Shown here: one piece after another, positions 44,412 to 52,471 of the stretch
Position numbering within the stretch: position 1 is the first letter of the stretch
Layout: the number at the start of each line of letters is the position of its first letter
Origin: Candidatus Desulfofervidaceae bacterium
Lineage (GTDB): Bacteria; Desulfobacterota; Desulfofervidia; Desulfofervidales; Desulfofervidaceae
DNA: 59,410 nucleotides
Assembly: GCA_027064585.1 (NCBI GenBank)
Contig: JAMOPI010000011.1
Location: 1-59,410 of the forward strand
Direction: 5' to 3'
Notes under the pieces: generated by a model
What the model was told of the DNA's origin: nothing
The model's database searches: none
Seen by the model: only the letters and a program-made list of their open reading frames with translations
Translations under genes and position numbers: made by a program

Positions 44412-45779
44412 TTATGAAATACCATATTTTTTCATCTTCCGATACAAAGAGCGGCGGCTAAGCCCTAGGATACGGGCAGCCTGAGAGCGATTGCCTGAAG
44501 TGCGTTGTAATACCTTCATAATATATCTCTTCTCCATTTCTGCTAGGGTAGTTTGAGGTTCTTCTTGTGCAGATAAGAATAAAACTGGGGAAGAGACATT
44601 TTCTTCTATATATTCTGGAGGTAAGTCTTTTAAAGTGATGTATTCAGTTTGAGTCATAATATAAGCCCGTTCAATCACATTCCGCAATTCTCGGACGTTT
44701 CCTTCCCATGGTATTTCTTTTAATCGTTCTATGACCTCAGGTTTTATTCCCTTTATATCCTTACCTATCTGTTTATTAAGCTCGGTGACAAAATATTCGG
44801 CCAGGACAGGAATGTCTTCTTTTCTTTCCCTTAGAGGGGGGAGGTGAATATGAATGGTGTTAAGGCGATAAAAAAGGTCTTTGCGGTATTTTCCTTCTTT
44901 GACCATTGTTTTTAAATCCCGGTTGGTGGCGGCAATGACTCTTACATCTATCTTTTTTATCTTTACATCTCCTATCCGCTGAATCTCATGCTGTTCCAAG
45001 GCCCGTAGGAGTTTTGCCTGTACGGAGAGAGGCAATTCTCCTACTTCGTCTAAAAAGATGGTTCCTCCTGAGGCGATTTCAAATAAACCGGGTTTGTCCC
45101 GTGTTGCACCGGTGAAAGCTCCTTTTACATGCCCAAAAAGTTCACTTTCAAGTAGGGTTTCTACTAATCCAGCACAGTTTATAGTAACGAAAGGTTTACT
45201 AACTCTGGGACTCAAATTATGAATGGCCCTAGCGATCATTTCTTTACCTGTTCCCGTTTCACCCGTAATAAGCACTGTGGCCGGATACTTGGCGATGTGC
45301 TTAATGGTGTTGAAAATTTCTAGCATGGCCAAGCTTTGGCCGACCATACCTTCAAAGGTATATTCCCTTCCAACTTTCTTCTCCAAAAGAGTTACATGTT
45401 TTTTTAAAAGCCGATGTTCAAAAAGTTTTTTTAAAATAACTTTCAATTTCCTGAAGTCTATAGGTTTAGTTAGATAATCATAAGCTCCTAATTTGACTGC
45501 TTCTACAGCTGTGTCAATAGAGGGATAGCCCGTCAGCATGATAACGTCAATAGAAGGATCAAATTCTTTGATTTTCTTAATTAGTTCAATCCCATCCATA
45601 CCGGGTAAACGGAAGTCTGTAATAACTAGTTCAACTACGTGTTTAGCAATGATATCTAAACCCTTTTCAGCAGTATAGGCTGTAAAGACTTCATACCCTT
45701 CATTTTTTAAAAAATCTTTTATGACTTCGCATACTTGAGGTTCGTCATCAACAACCAGCACCTTATATTTAGTAGCCAT
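44412..45779 (-). CDS. NtrC-family response regulator, probable flagellar sigma-54 activator (FlrC/FlgR-like)
   Basis: Three domains: receiver (1-120) with phosphorylation site D55 in VITDFRLPGMDG and acidic pair D11-D12; AAA+ sigma-54 activator with Walker A GETGTGKE near 170, GAFTGA loop and GGTIFLDEVGELPLSVQAK; and a C-terminal Fis-type helix-turn-helix NRSQAARILGLSRRSLYRKM. The start at 45779 is chosen over 45794 for its CGGAGAA ribosome site. No kinase gene is adjacent. Its position beside the flagellar cluster and the palindromes between its 3' end and the fliE promoter point to control of flagellar genes. Confidence 0.88.
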   Translation of the reverse strand: MATKYKVLVVDDEPQVCEVIKDFLKNEGYEVFTAYTAEKGLDIIAKHVVELVITDFRLPGMDGIELIKKIKEFDPSIDVIMLTGYPSIDTAVEAVKLGAYDYLTKPIDFRKLKVILKKLFEHRLLKKHVTLLEKKVGREYTFEGMVGQSLAMLEIFNTIKHIAKYPATVLITGETGTGKEMIARAIHNLSPRVSKPFVTINCAGLVETLLESELFGHVKGAFTGATRDKPGLFEIASGGTIFLDEVGELPLSVQAKLLRALEQHEIQRIGDVKIKKIDVRVIAATNRDLKTMVKEGKYRKDLFYRLNTIHIHLPPLRERKEDIPVLAEYFVTELNKQIGKDIKGIKPEVIERLKEIPWEGNVRELRNVIERAYIMTQTEYITLKDLPPEYIEENVSSPVLFLSAQEEPQTTLAEMEKRYIMKVLQRTSGNRSQAARILGLSRRSLYRKMKKYGIS

Positions 45780-45810
45780 TTTTGTTCTCCGCATATTTCG
45801 TAGATGTCTT

Positions 45811-45840
45811 TTAATAGAATTTAATTGCCTTTGCTGTCAA
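45811..45840 (-). promoter_or_regulatory. Promoter of the response regulator gene
   Basis: Consensus TTGACA, 18-nt spacer and TATTAA on the minus strand, about 30 nt before the regulator start codon. Separates it from lapB. Confidence 0.55.
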
Positions 45841-45868
45841 GTTTGTTTTAGGCATGGGAAAGTTTTGC

Positions 45869-47023
45869 TTAGATTTTAGGCTGCATGGTGTCCCACTTTT
45901 GGCATTGGGGGCATTTCCAGGAGAGTTCGGTGGCTTCATAGCCACAATAAGTACATTGATATATATTTTGAGGAAAAGCCTCTTTTGAAATCTGTTCTAA
46001 TACCTCTATAGCCTTCTCAGTGTTTCCTTCTTCTAGATAAGTCTGGGCCAAAAGTTGTTGGGCGACAATATGAGAAGGTGTCTTTTCTAAGGCAGCCAAA
46101 AGGCACTCCCTGGCTCCATTTAATTTCTTTTCGCTGAGATAATATCGGGCCAAAAAGATGGCTGCAAAAATGTTGTGCTCTGGTGCTTTTTCTAATTCGC
46201 TAATAAATTTCCTAAAGACCTTTTGACCCTTTATTTCAGACAGATACTTCTCTAACCGCCCAAAGGCTAAAAAGCTATATTCTGGTGAGACAGAGATGGC
46301 CTTTGTCCAGGTCTTGATGGCTTTTTTAACGTCTCCCCGCTCAAAATACAGATCTCCTAAATGGAGATAAGCATCTACACACTTTTCATTAATTTTAATA
46401 GCTTTTTTATAATGGTCTTCAGCTTTGTCTTTTTCCCCTTCTGCCTGCAATTTTTTGCCCATCTCGGTTTGAAAGTGGGCCAGCATTAAGCTGTAGTCTT
46501 CTTTAAAAATCTTAGCCAACTTTTCAATTACCTTAAAGGCTGCCTCCCAGTCTTTAAGGGTTTGATAAACCTCAGCCAATTCTAGGTACGCCTCCTTTTT
46601 ATGGGGAGCACGACGAATAACTTCTCTAAAGGTATTAATGGCCCGATCTAAAAATCCTCCTTTTTTATAGTCTAAAGCCAAGTCATAGAGGGCCTGAAGC
46701 CGTATATTTGCATCTAAGTGCGGACGCGTGATGATACTCTGGTGAATACGAATGGCCCGTTCAATTTCTCCTTTGTCCCGAAAGAGGTTGGCGAGGGCAA
46801 AATAGGTTTCTATGGTATCCGTATCAAATCTGACTGCCCTCATAAAAGATTCAATAGCCCGGTCCGGCTCGTTAGAAAGCATGTAGCGAAAGCCCGTTAA
46901 AAAGGCAATTTGGCTTTCTTTGGCCTTTTTTATATGCTTGGGCGTAAGTCGTTTACCAAGGAGAATACCAGAAACAAAACCAAAAAGGAGGGCTATGGCG
47001 ATGTAAAAATAAATATAGGGCAT
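45869..47023 (-). CDS. lapB: LapB (YciM), TPR-rubredoxin membrane protein
   Basis: Protein of 384 residues with an N-terminal membrane anchor (about 5-22), TPR repeats (about 35-350), and a C-terminal rubredoxin-like metal site, CTYC then CPQC. In enterobacteria LapB tunes LPS synthesis by presenting LpxC to FtsH. The neighbour lapA strengthens the call. Length matches E. coli LapB (389). Confidence 0.92.
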   Translation of the reverse strand: MPYIYFYIAIALLFGFVSGILLGKRLTPKHIKKAKESQIAFLTGFRYMLSNEPDRAIESFMRAVRFDTDTIETYFALANLFRDKGEIERAIRIHQSIITRPHLDANIRLQALYDLALDYKKGGFLDRAINTFREVIRRAPHKKEAYLELAEVYQTLKDWEAAFKVIEKLAKIFKEDYSLMLAHFQTEMGKKLQAEGEKDKAEDHYKKAIKINEKCVDAYLHLGDLYFERGDVKKAIKTWTKAISVSPEYSFLAFGRLEKYLSEIKGQKVFRKFISELEKAPEHNIFAAIFLARYYLSEKKLNGARECLLAALEKTPSHIVAQQLLAQTYLEEGNTEKAIEVLEQISKEAFPQNIYQCTYCGYEATELSWKCPQCQKWDTMQPKI

Positions 47024-47374
47024 TTAACCTTCCTCTTTTTCCTCTTGGGTTGCGGCCAGTTCCTTTTCCTCCGTTAAAGGCAGATTACGCAAAGAATCTA
47101 ATTCTTCCTTGAGTTGTTTAATTTCTCTATTTTTGGCCCTTACCTCTTTTGCCTTTGTTAGCCAGCCTTTAAAGGTATAGGCCACACCAAATACAACTCC
47201 TAGAATAAAAGTCAGAATAATTAAAAGATAAAGAGGTATAGACACTGTGAACGTCTTTACATAGAGATCTAAACTAAGCTGGACAACTTGGTTCATCGTC
47301 TGAAGGTTTTGGATCATAAAAACCACTACTACCGCCAAAACCGCTGCCCAAAAGATTGCCTTAAGCCAACGCAT
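47024..47374 (-). CDS. lapA: LapA-like membrane protein (DUF1049)
   Basis: Two hydrophobic helices (about 5-23 and 42-66, LYLLIILTFILGVVFGVAYT) followed by a coiled-coil tail KAKEVRAKNREIKQLKEELD. This is the LapA/YciS layout. Its stop touches the lapB start, so the two are one unit as in enterobacteria. A slightly longer acidic tail is the only difference. Confidence 0.88.
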   Translation of the reverse strand: MRWLKAIFWAAVLAVVVVFMIQNLQTMNQVVQLSLDLYVKTFTVSIPLYLLIILTFILGVVFGVAYTFKGWLTKAKEVRAKNREIKQLKEELDSLRNLPLTEEKELAATQEEKEEG

Positions 47375-47875
47375 TTACCTTTCCTCCTCTTCCTTTAATC
47401 TATCATAATAAGGCTTTAAACGCTTATATGTAACCTTTAGATGTTCAGGGATGACTCTTACCTCACCAAGCACGGTCATAAAGCTGGTATCTCCTATCCA
47501 GCGGGGGACAATATGAAAGTGCAAATGCTGTTCTACCCCAGCACCAGCCACCTTACCAACATTTAGACCAACATTAAACCCATCGGGATTCATTTCCTGT
47601 CTAAGAAAGCTTAAAGAAGCCTGTATTTTGAGCATTAGATCTGTCAACTCTTCTAGCGTCAATTCATCTAAAGAATACACATGTCTTATGGGTGAAACCA
47701 AGAGGTGACCATTATTATAAGGAAACTTATTCATCATCACCATTGTCAACCGGCCCTTAAACAAGATCAAATTTTCTTCATCTGTTCCCTTCCGCTGGTG
47801 AGGACAAAAGATACAACCCTCTTCTTTCTCTCCCAGGATGTACTCCATACGCCATGGTGCCCATAGGACCTTCAT
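47375..47875 (-). CDS. HIT-family nucleotide hydrolase/transferase
   Basis: Protein of 166 residues. Active-site triad HLHFHIVPRW (H-x-H-x-H) and an N-terminal Cys pair CIFC that usually binds zinc, as in bacterial Ap4A phosphorylase-like HIT proteins. Other family marks are LFKGRLTMVMMNKFPYNNGH and LLVSPIRHV. Acts on dinucleoside polyphosphates or nucleotide adducts; exact substrate unclear. Confidence 0.9.
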   Translation of the reverse strand: MKVLWAPWRMEYILGEKEEGCIFCPHQRKGTDEENLILFKGRLTMVMMNKFPYNNGHLLVSPIRHVYSLDELTLEELTDLMLKIQASLSFLRQEMNPDGFNVGLNVGKVAGAGVEQHLHFHIVPRWIGDTSFMTVLGEVRVIPEHLKVTYKRLKPYYDRLKEEEER

Positions 47876-47885
47876 AGACCCTCCT

Positions 47886-48614
47886 TTATAACTTGATTAA
47901 CTCTATTTTTCCCCAAGCCGTAAGATATTTGCTTAAAATAATAACCACTCCCTGAATGCCTTCTATCTTTTGGGCAAAGGCAATAGCTGCCTGCAGGTCT
48001 TCCTTTTTCTTCACCAGATTGCCAATAGCCGTAGCCGCAGCATCGGCAAGGGCGGCATCAGGTGCAATGACGGTAACGGCATCGGCTTGTCCTTGACTAA
48101 GTGAGTGTCCAATTTTGGCTGAAGAGGTACACACAGAAATAGCATTAGAAGGATGTATCTTTAATCCTATTCGCCCACTTAAAGGAGAATCACCCGCAAA
48201 AATGGCAATGTTTACTGGCCGTTTAATGCTTAAATAAATATCACCCCCGTTTTCCACAATAACCTCTTCTGAAAACTGGTTTAAATACTCACCCACGGCC
48301 TGGGCCATTGCTCCGGCCACGGCCGCCATTGGGCCTACGCCCGCATTTTGAGCGGCCCTTAGCATCCGTTGCACTATTTTAGGGGCAAATGGATCATAAG
48401 GCAAGGGGGAGAAGCTTTTTTGAAAAACAGGATAAAGAGAGATATATCTTTCCAACTGTGCCCGATACTTAAAGACTGCTTCCCTGGCCTCTTTTGTTAG
48501 GTCCTGCCTTGCCTGGATAAACAGATCAGTTTCTTTGACCGTGATGGCAAAGCTAACCAGATCTGTCCAGCACCACTGACGGTAAAATCGGTCTTTAAGA
48601 GTGTGGTAATTCAT
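47886..48614 (-). CDS. UPF0280 (COG2122) ApbE-superfamily protein
   Basis: Protein of 242 residues with the UPF0280 patterns VGPMAAVAGAMAQAVGEYLN, ENGGDIYL, SVCTSSAKIGHSLSQGQADA. In Methanosarcina acetivorans a member (MA1715) was implicated in homocysteine synthesis with the COG1900 and NIL-ferredoxin proteins, both of which are encoded at 7303-8890 here. Overlaps dnaE by 20 nt. The biochemical reaction of the family is not settled as far as I know. Confidence 0.88.
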   Translation of the reverse strand: MNYHTLKDRFYRQWCWTDLVSFAITVKETDLFIQARQDLTKEAREAVFKYRAQLERYISLYPVFQKSFSPLPYDPFAPKIVQRMLRAAQNAGVGPMAAVAGAMAQAVGEYLNQFSEEVIVENGGDIYLSIKRPVNIAIFAGDSPLSGRIGLKIHPSNAISVCTSSAKIGHSLSQGQADAVTVIAPDAALADAAATAIGNLVKKKEDLQAAIAFAQKIEGIQGVVIILSKYLTAWGKIELIKL

Positions 48615-51600
48615 TTCTTAACTGCACTGCATTATAACCCAATACAGTGTTGACATGCGTGATAAATACTTTTGTAGGCTTGACCCGCAGATGAGTCGGT
48701 AGAGACACTAAAGTGCCGGCTGGTTTTAATTGAAAATATACGGGACAAGTGCCACGGTGTTTAGAAAGCACTCCTTTTAAGCGCAAAAGCTGTTCTCGTT
48801 TTACCGCGTCTTCTTGTAATACAATGAGAATACTCTTAGGTTTGTTTCTTTCTTTTTTTTCTATCTTCTTTTGTTTAAGTAGGGCCTTTAATTTTTCCCT
48901 GGCTTCGGCCAGGAAATAGACCTTATCAGCAATAATCTTAACCGTGTTTTCATCCTTACTTAGATGACCAGTAACAAAAATAGGCTGGTCAGAATTAAAA
49001 TACTCCCTCGTCTCACGGTAAAGGTTACTAAAGACAATTACTTCTACCTTTCCTCGTAGGTCTTCCAAGGTAACAAAGCCCATGCGTTCTCCCTTGCGAG
49101 AAGTAGTTTCTTTAAGGGCAGTAACGATACCTCCAAGCATGACAGGGGTGTGGTCAGCTAGATTTTTTAACTCCTCGGTATTGGTATTGCTTAGTTCCTT
49201 GAGTGTTTCTTCATAGCCTTTAAGAGGATGTCCAGTAAGGTAAAAGCCAAGTGCTTCCTTCTCATACGCAAGCCTTAAATCCTCACTCCACTCGTCTACA
49301 TCTGGCAGTTCCAAAGTTTTTTCCTGTGATTTCCCACTTAGGTCAAATAGGCTTAACTGAAGGGCGTTATTTTGTTGTTTTTTTGTCTGGATCTTTTCCA
49401 TAACATCACTCAAGCCCATCATCAGTTGGGCCCGCTTATGCCCAAGGCTATCAAAGGCACCGGCCTTGATCAAGGCTTCAATAACCCGTTTATTAACTTT
49501 TTTTAGATCCACGCGTTCACAAAAGTCTATAAAAGACTTAAACGGCCCTTCCTCTCGTGCCTTTAAGATATAAGGTACGGCAGCGGTGCCCACATTTTTA
49601 ATTGCGGCTAGGCTGAACCGAATCTTCCCGTCCTCTACGATAAAATCTAGCTCACTCTTATTGATGTCTGGGGGTAGGATTTCTATTCCCCTGTCCTGAC
49701 AGGCAACGACATATTTGACCACTTCATCCATAGACCCCATTTCGCAGGTCAAAAGGGCGGCCATGAATTCCAGGGGGTAATGTGTCTTTAAATAGGCTGT
49801 ACGGTAGGCAATTAAGGCATAGGCGGTAGAGTGAGATTTGTTAAAGCCATAACCGGCAAATTTCTCAATCAGACCAAAAATGTATTCTGCCTTTTCTCTA
49901 GGCACACCGTTTTTCACTGCCCCTTCAATGAAACGACTTCGCTCAGCTGCCATAAGCTCTGGTTTCTTTTTGCCCATGGCCTTGCGTAGGATGTCAGCCT
50001 GTCCCAAGGTATAACCAGCTAGCTTCACGGCAATACGCATGACCTGCTCTTGATATAAAATGACGCCATAGGTTTCCTTTAAAATAGGTTCAAGCTGAGG
50101 TAAGGGATATTGAATGGGTGTTTTGCCATGCTTGCGGTTGATAAAGTCATCCACCATTCCACTTTCCAAGGGGCCAGGACGATAAAGGGCAATAAGGGCG
50201 ATTAAATCCTCAAAGCAGCTTGGTTTTAACCGCCGCAAGAGCTCCCGCATACCCGAACTTTCAAGCTGAAACACCCCGGCCGTATCTCCTTTACAAAGCA
50301 ACTTATAGGTTGGTTTGTCATCAAGAGGAATGGATGAAAGGTCAAGTTTTATCCCTTTATGCTTTTCAATCAGATCAAGTGTCTTTTGAATAACGGTAAG
50401 GGTTTTAAGGCCTAGAAAGTCAAATTTAATTAACCCAACCTTTTCCACACCCTTCATGTCAAACTGGGTGACCACTTCACCCTTGCTTCCACGATAAAGG
50501 GGCAGGTAATGCACCAAGGGCTTGTCGTCAGAAATGACCACACCCGCAGCGTGGGTAGAGGCATGCCGTGGCAGACCCTCTAAAAGCTGAGCAATTTCCA
50601 AAAGCTGCTTAACCTTCGGATCCTGCTCAGCCAACTCTTTAAGCTGAGGTTCACTTTTAATGGCTTCTTTAAGGGTAATATTTAAGACTGGTGGGATTAG
50701 CTTAGCAATCTTATCTACCTCTTGATAAGGCATATCTAGGGCACGACCTACATCCCTAACGACAGCCCGTGCTTGCATCTTACCAAAGGTAATGATCTGG
50801 GCGACATGTTCCTTACCCCCATACCTGCGCATGACATACTTAAGTACCTCTTCCCGCCGGGCCATACAGATGTCAGTATCTATATCTGGCATGCTTTTGC
50901 GCTCTGGGTTTAAAAACCGCTCAAAGAGAAGACCATAGGGTAGGGGGTCTATTTCGGTAATATCCAAGGCATAGGCGACTAAACTTCCAGCGGCTGAACC
51001 TCGCCCTGGGCCTACGGGAATGCCCTTTTTCTTGGCATAGCTGATAAAGTCAGCCACAATCAGAAAATACCCGGCAAATCCCATTTCGGTAATGGTCTTT
51101 AATTCATACTCAAGTCGTTCCCAATAAGGTCTTTGTGCTTCTTCTGAAAGCCCTCTTTGTTCTAACTTTCGCTTCAATCCCTGCTTGGCCTCTTTATAAA
51201 GGTAACTCTCTAAGGTGTCTCCTTTAGGCACAGGGAAGACAGGAAAGTGATAAGTACCCATATCCAGCGTCAAATTGCACCTTTCGGCAATGAGCAAGGT
51301 GTTTTTGATGGCCTCTGGCACCTCCTTGAAGGCTACCTTCATTTCCTGTGGCGACTTAAAATAAAATTCATCTGTAGAAAAGCGCAGACGGTTTTTGTCA
51401 TTAATGTTTTTGCCGGTCTGAATGCAAAGTAAAATGTCGTGGGCAAAGGCGTCTTCTTTGTTAAGATAATGGCAGTCATTGGTTGCCACTAAGCCAAGGC
51501 CATATTCCTTGGCCAGTTTGATAAGACCTTTATTAGCCACCTCTTGTTCTGGAATTTTATTTGACTGCAATTCCAAAAAAAATTTTTCTCGGCCAAAGAT

Positions 51601-52083
51601 ATCTAGGTATTCTTCTAAAGCCTTTTTAGCTGCATCTTCATTACCTTGGACAAGAAGCTCTGGGATTTCTCCATGCAGACAAGCGCTTAGGGCAATAAGG
51701 CCTTTATGATACTGCCTTAAAAGTTGCTTATCCATCCGTGGCTTATAATAAAATCCATCTAAGTAGGAAATGCTTACCAGTTTTAACAGATTGCGATATC
51801 CTTCTTCATTCTCGGCCAAAAGGACAAGGTGATAAAGCCTTTCCTTGCCAGCCTTCTTTTTATGATCTTTTGCCAAATAAACCTCACAGCCAATGATAGG
51901 TTTTAAATCATACTCCTTAGCTGTTTCATAAAATTCAATCACACCAAAGAGATTACCGTGGTCAGTCATGGCCACGGCCGGCATGCCAAACTCCTTGGCC
52001 TTCTTCATCAAATCGTTAAGCCGGATTGCTCCATCCAAAAGGCTATATTGTGTATGTACATGCAGATGGATAAAATCACCCAT
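48595..52083 (-). CDS. dnaE: DNA polymerase III alpha subunit
   Basis: Replicative polymerase of 1162 residues, full length. PHP domain with HLHVHTQYSLLDG (6-18) and TDHGNLFG; catalytic Asp pair in PDIDTDI near 396-402, and third Asp in KFDFLGLKTL. The tail carries helix-hairpin-helix and OB-fold segments (VMLGGIVTALKETTSRKG). An AAGGAG site and sigma-70-type promoter precede it, so it appears to lead the dnaE-UPF0280-HIT-lapA-lapB unit. Confidence 0.97.
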   Translation of the reverse strand: MGDFIHLHVHTQYSLLDGAIRLNDLMKKAKEFGMPAVAMTDHGNLFGVIEFYETAKEYDLKPIIGCEVYLAKDHKKKAGKERLYHLVLLAENEEGYRNLLKLVSISYLDGFYYKPRMDKQLLRQYHKGLIALSACLHGEIPELLVQGNEDAAKKALEEYLDIFGREKFFLELQSNKIPEQEVANKGLIKLAKEYGLGLVATNDCHYLNKEDAFAHDILLCIQTGKNINDKNRLRFSTDEFYFKSPQEMKVAFKEVPEAIKNTLLIAERCNLTLDMGTYHFPVFPVPKGDTLESYLYKEAKQGLKRKLEQRGLSEEAQRPYWERLEYELKTITEMGFAGYFLIVADFISYAKKKGIPVGPGRGSAAGSLVAYALDITEIDPLPYGLLFERFLNPERKSMPDIDTDICMARREEVLKYVMRRYGGKEHVAQIITFGKMQARAVVRDVGRALDMPYQEVDKIAKLIPPVLNITLKEAIKSEPQLKELAEQDPKVKQLLEIAQLLEGLPRHASTHAAGVVISDDKPLVHYLPLYRGSKGEVVTQFDMKGVEKVGLIKFDFLGLKTLTVIQKTLDLIEKHKGIKLDLSSIPLDDKPTYKLLCKGDTAGVFQLESSGMRELLRRLKPSCFEDLIALIALYRPGPLESGMVDDFINRKHGKTPIQYPLPQLEPILKETYGVILYQEQVMRIAVKLAGYTLGQADILRKAMGKKKPELMAAERSRFIEGAVKNGVPREKAEYIFGLIEKFAGYGFNKSHSTAYALIAYRTAYLKTHYPLEFMAALLTCEMGSMDEVVKYVVACQDRGIEILPPDINKSELDFIVEDGKIRFSLAAIKNVGTAAVPYILKAREEGPFKSFIDFCERVDLKKVNKRVIEALIKAGAFDSLGHKRAQLMMGLSDVMEKIQTKKQQNNALQLSLFDLSGKSQEKTLELPDVDEWSEDLRLAYEKEALGFYLTGHPLKGYEETLKELSNTNTEELKNLADHTPVMLGGIVTALKETTSRKGERMGFVTLEDLRGKVEVIVFSNLYRETREYFNSDQPIFVTGHLSKDENTVKIIADKVYFLAEAREKLKALLKQKKIEKKERNKPKSILIVLQEDAVKREQLLRLKGVLSKHRGTCPVYFQLKPAGTLVSLPTHLRVKPTKVFITHVNTVLGYNAVQLRNELPHS

Positions 52084-52123
52084 TGGTTACTCCTTATTAT
52101 TTAAGTGCCTTTTCAGAGATAGA

Positions 52124-52152
52124 ATACTACCACATGCCTTTGTTTAACACAA
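52124..52152 (-). promoter_or_regulatory. Promoter of dnaE
   Basis: TTGTGT, 17-nt spacer, TAGTAT on the minus strand, 41 nt before the dnaE start, which has a separate AAGGAG ribosome site. Each box has four of six consensus bases. Confidence 0.45.
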
Positions 52153-52234
52153 GGAGGTTAAATCTTCTCCAAATCTGCGATTGATTTTTTTAAAAAAGAT
52201 ATTTTAGACAGAATTATCCTTATCCTTCTAAAAA

Positions 52235-52361
52235 AATTATATGCCAGGGTCTCGCTTATACGGTCAAGGATCTTCACTTGCTGCGGACTTGCCCTTGACC
52301 ACTAAGCGAGCAAAGGCGCTAAAGTTATAATTGGCCTTGAAGAAAAGATAAGTATGTTTTC
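52235..52361. repeat. Dispersed hairpin-forming repeat, copy C
   Basis: A ~127-bp element in the spacer between the EF-G-like gene and dnaE. Its core is an 8-bp inverted repeat GGTCAAGG (52262-52269) / CCTTGACC (52293-52300). The right flank ACTAAGCGAGCAAAGGCGCT followed by TTATAATTGG...CTTGA.GAAAAGATAA closely matches copy B, and the left flank AATTATATGCC matches copy A. The two outer ends are imperfect inverted repeats of each other. No open frame or tRNA-like fold is seen. The rest of the 388-nt spacer holds only the dnaE promoter and a hairpin near the EF-G-like stop. Confidence 0.7.
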
Positions 52362-52441
52362 AATTTATGATTGATTTTTAAAAGGCACTTGGGAAAGAGA
52401 GATTGTGAAGGATGAATTATATACCCACCCAGAGAATTTTA

Positions 52442-52465
52442 CCCCGGCCCCATCACGGGGCCAGG
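52442..52465 (-). terminator. GC-rich hairpin just after the EF-G-like gene
   Basis: Inverted repeat with core GGCCCC-N5-GGGGCC and a few more pairs, 7-30 nt past the stop codon. It lacks a proper U-run (GTAAAATTC follows), so it may only stabilise the mRNA end or need Rho. Confidence 0.4.
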
Positions 52466-52471
52466 AAGGTT

